Assembly: GCF_905372335.1 (NCBI RefSeq)
Contig: NZ_CAJPOU010000043.1
Span: forward strand, 1-11,014
Length of the DNA stretch: 11,014 bases
Source: Streptococcus sp. A12
Lineage (GTDB): Bacteria; Bacillota; Bacilli; Lactobacillales; Streptococcaceae
Direction: 5' to 3'
Shown here: piece after piece, positions 6,643-11,014 of the stretch
How positions within the stretch are numbered: the stretch's first letter is position 1
Layout of the letters: every line of letters begins with the position of its first letter
Position numbers and translations under genes: made by a program
The notes under the pieces: model-generated
What the model saw: only the letters and a program-made list of their open reading frames with translations
The model's database searches: none
What the model was told of the DNA's origin: nothing

Positions 6643-7434
6643 TTAGTTCGCCTTTTCCCATAAGAGCGCAAATTGGATGGCTAAATCCGCGATTCGATCC
6701 TTGCTATCTAAATCCTCATGACTAGATAAGGTTCGGATATCCCATTTTTCTTCAGAGAGGTGGTCTGCTGCGTAGAAGAAATGGCAGAGCTCAAAGTCCC
6801 GAAAAGCTGCTAAGGCAGCTACTGCAGAACACTCCATATCCACACAGATAGCTCCTGCTTCCATTCGTCGCTTCATCTTGTCGATGGTTTCCCGATAGGG
6901 AGCATCTGTCGTCCACACTTTTCCTGACTGATAGGAAACCTTGTGACTATCCAGAAAAGCTTGGAAGAGAGGAAGACTTTCCTTATTTACTTCCACTTCA
7001 TCACTAGCCGGAAGATAGTGGTAGCTGGTCCCTTCGTCGCGAAGAGCTGCTGTTGGAATAATGATGGAGGTCGCCTCAATATCTTGGTCCAAAACCCCAC
7101 AAGTTCCAAAGAGAACGAGTTTTTCCATCCCAAATTGAATCAAATCCTCTATAATCCCTACACAGGAAGCAGCCCCAACTGGTGCATTAAAGACAGCAAT
7201 CTGTTGGTCTTCAATCGTAATCCCATAGACTAGGACTTCAAAGTTGGCCATGGAAGTTCTTGTAATGACCTCATGTTCATAATTTTCAAGGAGACGCGCA
7301 AAAGTTACTCTTGAAAAGCAAGAGATGACTACTTTTGGAAATCCTTCAATGGGACCATGTAGGTCTTGTGGGTTGATAATCGCCTGTCGATTGGCATCAA
7401 ATTCTTCTAACAGCATCTCTGACTTCTCTTTCAT
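6643..7434 (-). CDS. Nucleoside phosphorylase, uridine-phosphorylase type (PNP/UDP family)
   Basis: 263 aa, in the size range of trimeric/hexameric PNP/UDP-family enzymes. Family features are NAPVGAAS (83-90), the glycine motif GTCGVL (110-115), RDEGTSYHY (132-140), TTDAPYRET (175-183), the ribose-binding VDMECSAVAALA (198-209; MEC at 200-202), and a late Asp224 in AADHLS at the position of the base-contacting Asp. The family splits nucleosides with phosphate into base and (deoxy)ribose-1-phosphate; the motifs look closer to uridine phosphorylase than to MTA/SAH nucleosidase, but the exact substrate is open. First gene of the operon. The start at 7434 has only a weak GAAG upstream; an in-frame ATG at 7416 is an alternative (257 aa). 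The stop codon touches the ATPase start codon. No signal peptide, so cytoplasmic. Confidence 0.9.
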   Translation of the reverse strand: MKEKSEMLLEEFDANRQAIINPQDLHGPIEGFPKVVISCFSRVTFARLLENYEHEVITRTSMANFEVLVYGITIEDQQIAVFNAPVGAASCVGIIEDLIQFGMEKLVLFGTCGVLDQDIEATSIIIPTAALRDEGTSYHYLPASDEVEVNKESLPLFQAFLDSHKVSYQSGKVWTTDAPYRETIDKMKRRMEAGAICVDMECSAVAALAAFRDFELCHFFYAADHLSEEKWDIRTLSSHEDLDSKDRIADLAIQFALLWEKAN

Positions 7435-7455
7435 TCATTCTACTTCTAGTCCTCT

Positions 7456-7464
7456 ATTATACCA
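7456..7464 (-). promoter_or_regulatory. Extended -10 promoter of the phosphorylase-ECF operon
   Basis: The minus strand reads TGG TATAAT, a perfect -10 with the TGn extension. No good -35 is seen at 16-18 bases. The -10 ends 21 bases before the ATG at 7434, so the leader would be only about 13-16 nt, too short for a riboswitch or attenuator. Confidence 0.75.
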
Positions 7465-7566
7465 CAAAATCGGCCTCTTTCCTTCTAACAAAGGGGAAAG
7501 CAAGCTCACTTGTTCGCCTTTTGTAGTAGAAAATGATACCGAATCTCTCCAAAAGTAAAAGAAAAT

Positions 7567-7668
7567 GGGCCGCTCAACCACTGCGTCTACCGTTGACCTC
7601 TTTTATGATGAAAATAGATAACTCTTACTAGCTCCTGCCTCGCTCTCTCGTTTCTTAGCTCGGGAAAA
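7567..7668. repeat. 102-bp imperfect direct repeat, copy A
   Basis: Aligns without gaps to 7771-7872 (about 74% identical by my count). The most conserved parts are the two ends: GGGCC(G/A)CTCAACCACTGCGTC at the left and TTTCTT(A/G)GCTCGGGAAAA at the right. The A/T-rich middle has diverged. Copy A lacks the GTTGAGTAGGCCC partner that lets copy B form a hairpin with upstream sequence. Confidence 0.8.
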
Positions 7669-7725
7669 GGGAGAGGGACAGAAATCGATTACCATTTAAA
7701 ACGACGATTTCGTCGTCCCTCCCCC
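7669..7725. repeat. Long imperfect hairpin in the spacer between the direct repeats
   Basis: GGGAGAGGGAC (7669-7679) pairs with GTCCCTCCCCC (7715-7725), 10 of 11 pairs. After a small internal loop, GAAATCG (7681-7687) pairs with CGATTTC (7705-7711). An alternative local hairpin, ACGACG (7701-7706) with CGTCGT (7711-7716), would compete with it. The stem begins immediately after copy A ends. Confidence 0.7.
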
Positions 7726-7730
7726 GCAAA

Positions 7731-7782
7731 GTTGAGTAGGCCCGTCCAAGCGAGAATTAGAGCGTGGGAGGGGCCACTCAAC
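7731..7782. repeat. Inverted repeat joining the spacer to copy B
   Basis: GTTGAGTAGGCCC (7731-7743) pairs with GGGCCACTCAAC (7771-7782): 12 pairs with one bulged A around a 27-base loop. The right arm is the start of copy B. From memory, a similar GTTGAGTAGGGCT...AGCCCACTCAACCACTGCGTC arrangement occurs between genes in mitis-group streptococci; I cannot verify this here. Confidence 0.7.
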
Positions 7783-7872
7783 CACTGCGTCGATCGTTAA
7801 CCTCTTTCCTGATACAAAAATGAGAACTTCAATGATTCCCTCCTCGCTCTTTTATTTCTTGGCTCGGGAAAA
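7771..7872. repeat. 102-bp imperfect direct repeat, copy B
   Basis: Second copy, starting exactly 204 bases after copy A, so repeat and spacer are both 102 bases. It ends in CGGGAAAA, running straight into the palindrome over the permease promoter. Confidence 0.8.
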
Positions 7873-7895
7873 ATTCGTTTACAAAACGAATTTTT
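7869..7895. promoter_or_regulatory. Perfect 12-bp palindrome overlapping the permease -35
   Basis: AAAAATTCGTTT (7869-7880) is an exact inverted repeat of AAACGAATTTTT (7884-7895) around ACA. The -35 hexamer TTTACA (7878-7883) spans the arm end and the loop. It could be an operator for a dimeric repressor, or a bidirectional terminator, since both strands end the stem in T5-6. Confidence 0.6.
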
Positions 7896-7906
7896 TCTGC
7901 TATACT
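7878..7906 (+). promoter_or_regulatory. Promoter of the uracil permease gene
   Basis: -35 TTTACA (7878-7883), 17-base spacer, -10 TATACT (7901-7906) with an extended TGC (7898-7900). This is the best promoter match in the window. The predicted start is near 7913, giving a leader of about 120 nt. Confidence 0.85.
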
Positions 7907-7913
7907 TCTTAGA

Positions 7914-8011
7914 AGCAAAGGTTTTTAATGTCATCCTGTGAGGTGACAAAGACACAGAATATGAATAATCTGAGGGCCCTTGCTATGCAAAAAATTCATG
8001 GGCTCTTTTTT
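7914..8011 (+). promoter_or_regulatory. PyrR-dependent attenuator in the uracil permease leader
   Basis: The binding loop GTCATCCTGTGAGGTGAC (7930-7947) has a 4-bp closing stem and matches the PyrR consensus TCCNGNGAGG. Terminator: AGGGCCC (7973-7979) pairs with GGGCTCT (8000-8006), followed by T to 8011. Candidate antiterminator: 7914-7927 pairs with 7971-7984 (12 of 14, several G-U), overlapping the terminator's left arm and enclosing the PyrR loop. Known mechanism: UMP-bound PyrR stabilises the binding loop, prevents the antiterminator and causes termination when pyrimidines are plentiful. Confidence 0.85.
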
Positions 8012-8033
8012 GGTGCCCAAAAGTGAGGTTATT

Positions 8034-9314
8034 ATGAAAGAAGAATCAACTGTTGATTTGCTCCTGGATGTCGATCAAAGTCCGGCACCCCTAAAAGGAA
8101 TCTTATTAAGTTTCCAACACGTTTTCGCCATGTTTGGGGCTACCATTTTGGTACCACTCATCTTGGGCATGCCCGTATCCGTTGCCCTCTTTGCATCAGG
8201 GGTTGGGACACTGATCTATATGACTTGTACCGGCTTTAAAGTCCCTGTCTACCTTGGATCTTCCTTCGCCTTTATCACAGCCATGGCTTTGGCGATGAAA
8301 GAAATGGGAGGAAAAGTCGATGCAGCCCAAACTGGGGTTATCCTGACTGGTCTGATCTACGTACTAGTCGCAGCAGGGGTTAAAGTAGCAGGCACTCGCT
8401 GGATTGACAAATTGCTTCCTGCCGTTGTTATTGGACCTATGATCATCGTCATTGGTCTAGGGCTTGCAGGATCAGCCGTTAAAAACGCTGGTTTTGTCGA
8501 AGGAGGAGATTGGAAAAATGCCCTTGTTGCTGTCGTGACCTTCCTGATTGCCGCCTTCATCAACACCAAAGGAAAAGGTTTCTTCAAAATCATTCCTTTC
8601 CTCTTTGCCATTATCGGTGGTTATGTCTTCGCAGTTTGCTTGGGCTTGGTGAACTTTGATCCGGTCCTCAAGGCTAACTGGTTTGAAATCCCTGGTTTCT
8701 ATCTTCCTTTCAATACGGGTGGGGCCTTCAAACAATACAACTTATATTTCGGTCCTGAAACCATCGCCATCTTACCAATCGCTATCGTAACTATTTCAGA
8801 ACACATCGGTGACCATACCGTGCTTAGCCAAATCTGTGGCCGTCAATTCTTGAAACAACCGGGACTTCATCGTACCCTTCTTGGTGACGGGATTGCAACA
8901 TCTGTATCAGCCTTCCTTGGTGGTCCAGCTAATACCACTTACGGTGAAAATACAGGCGTTATTGGGATGACTCGCATTGCTTCTGTTTCCGTTATCCGAA
9001 ATGCAGCCTTGATTGCTATTTCCTTGAGCTTCCTTGGTAAATTTACTGCTCTCATTTCTACCATTCCAAACTCTGTTCTCGGTGGGATGTCTATCCTTCT
9101 CTACGGGGTAATCGCAAGTAATGGTTTGAAAGTCTTGATCAAAGAACGCGTTGACTTTAGCTTGATGCGCAACTTGATTATTGCAAGTGCCATGTTGGTT
9201 CTTGGACTTGGTGGAGCAATTCTGAAACTCGGTCCAGTGACCCTTTCAGGAACAGCCCTCTCAGCTATGACAGGAATCATCCTTAACTTGATCTTGCCAC
9301 ATGAATCAAACTAA
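8034..9314 (+). CDS. pyrP: Uracil permease, NCS2 family
   Basis: 426 aa from the ATG at 8034, the normal UraA/PyrP length. About 14 hydrophobic segments. NCS2 hallmarks are QHVFAMFGATILVPL (28-42), SEHIGDHT (255-262, Glu256) and GGPANTTYGENTGV (296-309, Glu305); these two glutamates match the uracil-contacting residues of E. coli UraA. Imports uracil by proton symport at the cytoplasmic membrane. The ATG at 8034 is chosen because GAGG (8025-8028) sits 5 nt upstream and residue 1 follows the attenuator; a longer frame from TTG 7980 would translate the terminator. Regulated by the PyrR attenuator in its leader. Transcribed away from the phosphorylase-ECF operon and convergent with the DUF4299-like gene. 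Sometimes called uraA. Confidence 0.95.
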   Translation: MKEESTVDLLLDVDQSPAPLKGILLSFQHVFAMFGATILVPLILGMPVSVALFASGVGTLIYMTCTGFKVPVYLGSSFAFITAMALAMKEMGGKVDAAQTGVILTGLIYVLVAAGVKVAGTRWIDKLLPAVVIGPMIIVIGLGLAGSAVKNAGFVEGGDWKNALVAVVTFLIAAFINTKGKGFFKIIPFLFAIIGGYVFAVCLGLVNFDPVLKANWFEIPGFYLPFNTGGAFKQYNLYFGPETIAILPIAIVTISEHIGDHTVLSQICGRQFLKQPGLHRTLLGDGIATSVSAFLGGPANTTYGENTGVIGMTRIASVSVIRNAALIAISLSFLGKFTALISTIPNSVLGGMSILLYGVIASNGLKVLIKERVDFSLMRNLIIASAMLVLGLGGAILKLGPVTLSGTALSAMTGIILNLILPHESN

Positions 9315-9317
9315 AAG

Positions 9318-9347
9318 AAAAAGTTCTCAACACTGAGAACTTTTTTT
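9318..9347. terminator. Bidirectional terminator after the uracil permease gene
   Basis: AAAAAGTTCTCA (9318-9329) pairs perfectly over 12 bp with TGAGAACTTTTT (9334-9345) around ACAC, with T/A-rich flanks on both strands. It lies between the convergent permease and DUF4299-like genes, directly beside the latter's stop codon at 9349. Confidence 0.92.
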
Positions 9348-9348
9348 A

Positions 9349-10245
9349 TTAGAGTTGGGCCAATTGCAACAAGCGTTCTTTGGACAATTTTTTAATTTCA
9401 ATTTGATTGGCATCCAACAAGTCAAATTCACTTGAGTCCAAAGCATCCAGTAGGGCTTCTAAATTCACAGCAACCACCGGCTTATAACTCTCTGGCATAT
9501 CAGGATTTCCAGTGATTTCCACTAGGTTCACTTTCCAGTCGATGACTTCATCCATATTGACCTTCTCTACAAACTCAGCAGGTACAAAAGGCACACGTGG
9601 CAAGACAGTATCCGTATCTTCTGTTAGACTGTAACTACCAATAATGCCTCCCGTTTCGTTCTGACGATAGAAACGAACCTGACTAAAGAAGGCGGAGCTG
9701 TATTGTACCTTTTTAACCACTTGACTGAACTCCTCTAAAGGTTGAGCGGAGTCTAGGATTTTACGAAGGAGCTCACGATCTAAAATTACAGGATGAGCAA
9801 ATCCCTGAAGCTGATATTGATGAAGGTCTGGATCTTTTTCTAGATTCTGTAGGTTCTTCAGTAAATAGTTCTCATAGTCAAAAGAGAAAATAGAATCTGC
9901 GTCATAGCTGGTTCCTAAATTATCGTGAATCTCATTCCCCAACTGACGAGCTAGGGCACTGAGCCATTCCAAGATGAGTCGCCAATCTTCAAGGGTGGCA
10001 AAATCTGCAAGGATGAACTGATAAGCATGCTCTTGATCCAGATAACGAAGGATGATCGGCAAGCAACTCTTGCCATAGCGGATACACATCATGGCTGGAA
10101 AATCTTTGAGAGAGCGACCAAGCATGGCTTCCTCAAAACTGTAGGTAAGAACTCCTTCCACCAAATTCAATACATCTTTAGCTAGCATCACTTTTTGATA
10201 GCCAAACATACTCTTTTTATTTCGAATTGAAAACACAACTGACAT
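9349..10245 (-). CDS. Uncharacterised DUF4299-like protein
   Basis: 298 aa, soluble, acidic, with no signal peptide or membrane segment. I recognise it as similar to streptococcal DUF4299 proteins, which have no known function. Visible features: a basic start (residues 8-19, RNKKSMFGYQKV), a central segment with many aromatic and acidic residues (about 60-150), an LTEDTDTVLPRVPFVP stretch in the C-terminal third, and an acidic/Leu-rich C-terminal helix. No catalytic motif stands out. The start is well supported: AAGGAG (10253-10258) 7 nt upstream and an extended -10 promoter. It is a single-gene unit, convergent with the uracil permease and downstream of trhO on the same strand but cut off from it by terminators. 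I do not assign a function. Confidence 0.8.
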   Translation of the reverse strand: MSVVFSIRNKKSMFGYQKVMLAKDVLNLVEGVLTYSFEEAMLGRSLKDFPAMMCIRYGKSCLPIILRYLDQEHAYQFILADFATLEDWRLILEWLSALARQLGNEIHDNLGTSYDADSIFSFDYENYLLKNLQNLEKDPDLHQYQLQGFAHPVILDRELLRKILDSAQPLEEFSQVVKKVQYSSAFFSQVRFYRQNETGGIIGSYSLTEDTDTVLPRVPFVPAEFVEKVNMDEVIDWKVNLVEITGNPDMPESYKPVVAVNLEALLDALDSSEFDLLDANQIEIKKLSKERLLQLAQL

Positions 10246-10276
10246 TTGTTTTCTCCTTTTTGTAATCGCTTACCAA

Positions 10277-10285
10277 ATTATAGCA
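10277..10285 (-). promoter_or_regulatory. Extended -10 promoter of the DUF4299-like gene
   Basis: The minus strand reads TGC TATAAT, a perfect extended -10, with a poor -35 (TGGAAA) 17 bases upstream. The predicted leader is about 25 nt and contains AAGGAG. Confidence 0.8.
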
Positions 10286-10308
10286 CAAATTTTCATGACT
10301 TTCCATAG

Positions 10309-10333
10309 AAAAAACAGCCGAAAGGCTGTTTTT
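10309..10333. terminator. Bidirectional hairpin terminator upstream of the DUF4299-like promoter
   Basis: AAAACAGCC (10311-10319) pairs with GGCTGTTTT (10324-10332) around a stable GAAA tetraloop, with A/T runs on both sides. On the minus strand it ends in T6 and would stop read-through from trhO just before the next promoter. Confidence 0.85.
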
Positions 10334-10334
10334 G

Positions 10335-10361
10335 AATGTAGACAAACTATTGTGCTACATT
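10335..10361. repeat. Small hairpin in the trhO-DUF4299 gap
   Basis: AATGTAGACAA (10335-10345) pairs with TTGTGCTACATT (10350-10361), 11 pairs with one bulged G, loop ACTA. No T tract follows, so it is not an obvious terminator. The stretch 10362-10437 beside it shows nothing else I can name. Confidence 0.5.
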
Positions 10362-10437
10362 AAACAGCTAGATGACTTTCAAAACATGACTTATATTTTT
10401 TTGTCATTAAAGAAGATGAAAAACTTTCCGCTGTGAG

Positions 10438-10470
10438 AAAAAGTGCTTGAACCACTGTGGTTCAAGCACT
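10438..10470 (-). terminator. Strong minus-strand terminator ending the repeat-containing trhO 3' region
   Basis: AGTGCTTGAACCA (10442-10454) pairs perfectly over 13 bp with TGGTTCAAGCACT (10458-10470) around CTG. Reading on the minus strand the stem runs into TTTTTCTC. It lies about 140 bases beyond the trhO stop, after copy 2 of the 93-bp repeat. Confidence 0.8.
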
Positions 10471-10474
10471 CGGG

Positions 10475-10500
10475 AGTTTTGAAACCTTAGGTTCAAAACT
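10475..10500. repeat. Hairpin overlapping the left end of repeat copy 2
   Basis: AGTTTTGAAACC (10475-10486) pairs with GGTTCAAAACT (10490-10500), 11 pairs with one bulged A, loop TTA. The right arm is the first 11 bases of the 93-bp repeat, so the repeat probably extends at least to 10475 as a structural unit. Confidence 0.65.
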
Positions 10501-10582
10501 AAGTCATGGAACTTCGTAGAAGTTCGCTGACGTCCGTGCTCACCTAAGGGAAGTTTTTCAAAAGACTTTGTCTTCAATCTGA
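10490..10582. repeat. Dispersed 93-bp repeat, copy 2
   Basis: Matches 1-93 without gaps (81 of 93 identical by my count). The same GAACTTC/GAAGTTC hairpin is present with loop GTA. The right end TGTCTTCAATCTGA abuts a hairpin terminator, as in copy 1. It also lies just beyond the 3' end of a minus-strand gene (trhO). The reverse-strand layout (TGACGAAGTC-type hairpins beside GACGTCAGCG) recalls streptococcal BOX elements but is not the BOX consensus as I remember it. Confidence 0.85.
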
Positions 10583-10603
10583 AACAGCTAAAAGGCTGTT
10601 TTT
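10582..10603 (+). terminator. Hairpin with T tract beside the trhO stop
   Basis: AAACAGCT (10582-10589) pairs with GGCTGTTT (10594-10601) around AAAA, with one G-U pair. The plus strand ends in TTTTT; the minus strand has only TTT, so it is a weak stop for trhO. It is very similar to the hairpin at 10309-10333. Confidence 0.6.
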
Positions 10604-10606
10604 AAC

Positions 10607-11014
10607 TTATGCAAGAGTTCCATCAAGCGTCTCACCGATAACTGCCAAACGCTCAGTAATCTCTTCTTGTGACAAGTTGTGTTCTTCTACATAGCGATTG
10701 CGTGGATGAACACGGCATTCATGTGAGCAACCGCGGAGGTACTTGTCTTCATTTTCTTCTGAAGTCAAGATGCGACGATTACAGAAAGGATTTCCACAGT
10801 TGACATAGCGTTCACATGGTGTTCCATCAAACCAGTCTTTTCCAACAACACTTGGATCGACATGGTTGACATCGACAGCAATCCGCTCGTCAAAAACGTA
10901 CATTTTCCCATCCCATAGTTCTCCTTGAACTTCTGGGTCTTTTCCGTAGGTTGCAATTCCGCCGTGCAATTGACCGACATCTTTGTAGCCTTCACGCACC
11001 ATCCAACCTGAGAA
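10607..11014 (-). CDS. trhO: tRNA uridine(34) hydroxylase (rhodanese-fold), C-terminal part; 5' end outside window
   Basis: About 135 residues are visible, roughly the last 40% of a protein normally near 330 aa. The frame stays open to the window edge (FSGW precedes MVREGY), so the Met at 11002 is internal. Visible: the end of the rhodanese domain (REGYKDVGQLHGGIATYGKD, VFDERIAV) and the Cys-rich C-terminal domain with CGNPFC, GCSHEC and VHPRNRY, a likely metal-binding knuckle. The catalytic CTGGIRC-type loop should lie just off the right edge. Known role of TrhO (YceA): oxygen-dependent hydroxylation of uridine 34 in tRNA anticodons, the first step of wobble uridine modification. Downstream lie a weak hairpin, then a 93-bp repeat and a strong terminator, implying a long structured 3' UTR. 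Older annotations call it a rhodanese-like UPF0176 protein. Confidence 0.94.
   Translation of the reverse strand, partial: FSGWMVREGYKDVGQLHGGIATYGKDPEVQGELWDGKMYVFDERIAVDVNHVDPSVVGKDWFDGTPCERYVNCGNPFCNRRILTSEENEDKYLRGCSHECRVHPRNRYVEEHNLSQEEITERLAVIGETLDGTLA

Larger units (their letters stand above)
7435..7877. other. 443-bp gene-free spacer between divergent promoters
   Basis: I find no credible coding sequence on either strand. It holds the phosphorylase promoter at its left end and the 102-bp direct repeats with their hairpins from 7567. A palindrome covers the permease -35 at its right end. The segment 7465-7566 has only a modest imperfect hairpin (ACAAAGG 7488-7494 with CCTTTTGT 7517-7524). 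Confidence 0.7.

Noticed and set aside
7567..7872. CRISPR-like array
   Set aside because: Only two long, diverged repeats with one 102-base spacer and internal hairpins; no short regular repeat units or cas genes.
7567..7872. Insertion-sequence remnant or MITE with terminal inverted repeats and target duplication
   Set aside because: The ends are direct, not inverted, repeats of each other, and I see no transposase fragment or clear target-site duplication.
7980..8033. N-terminal extension of the uracil permease from a TTG at 7980
   Set aside because: It would translate the attenuator terminator. The ATG at 8034 has a GAGG site at 5-nt spacing and gives the normal family length.
7435..8033. 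A missing S-component gene or a riboswitch for the ECF operon in the intergenic region
   Set aside because: No membrane-protein reading frame exists on either strand, and the operon's promoter leaves a leader of only about 15 nt.
10490..10582. Calling the 93-bp repeat a BOX element
   Set aside because: Layout and a few short words resemble BOX, but the sequence does not match the boxA/boxC consensus as I remember it.
10765..11002. Start of the last gene at the Met at 11002, and an overlapping minus-strand frame 10765-10995
   Set aside because: The TrhO frame stays open to the window edge and residues upstream of that Met (FSGW) are conserved in the family. The overlapping frame is a shadow of trhO.

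Overview
The window looks like chromosomal core DNA of a viridans-type Streptococcus. This rests on protein similarity (HtpX, LemA, RsmG, a DUF4299-like protein, a PyrR-controlled NCS2 permease, TrhO), moderate-to-low GC, strong AGGAG-type ribosome binding sites and extended -10 (TGnTATAAT) promoters. Hairpin-rich intergenic repeats of streptococcal style are also present. I see no phage, insertion sequence, CRISPR array, tRNA or rRNA.

Layout. Positions 1-115 hold one copy of a 93-bp dispersed repeat and a short terminator. A minus-strand pair follows, lemA (1014-1574) then htpX (116-1012), 1 nt apart. Divergent to it is rsmG (1646-2359), whose extended -10 lies so close to the ATG that the mRNA is probably leaderless. 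From 7434 back to 2389 runs a minus-strand operon of five genes: a uridine-phosphorylase-type nucleoside phosphorylase, a fused double-ATPase ECF transporter subunit, an ECF transmembrane T subunit, an SDR oxidoreductase and, after an internal hairpin terminator, a PfkB-family kinase. The first four genes are almost seamless (stop/start abutting, 8-nt overlap, 4-nt gap). No substrate-binding S component is encoded here.

The gap 7435-7877 lies between two outward-facing promoters. It is filled by two 102-bp imperfect direct repeats exactly 204 bp apart, with two long hairpins in and after the spacer. Downstream is the uracil permease gene (8034-9314). Its leader carries a recognisable PyrR attenuator: binding loop, terminator and a candidate antiterminator. 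Convergent to it is a minus-strand DUF4299-like gene of unknown function (9349-10245). The 361-bp gap 10246-10606 holds that gene's promoter, several hairpins/terminators and the second copy of the 93-bp repeat. The window ends inside trhO (10607-11014, 3' part only).

How the genes may work together. The phosphorylase/ECF/SDR/PfkB operon next to a pyrimidine-regulated uracil permease suggests uptake and breakdown of a nucleoside or nucleoside-like compound: import, phosphorolysis to base plus sugar-1-phosphate, and phosphorylation of a nucleoside or sugar product. The role of the SDR is unclear and the transported molecule cannot be read from the sequence. This operon is the best candidate for an undescribed system in the window. 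The two intergenic repeat families are the best candidates for unexplained DNA/RNA structure.
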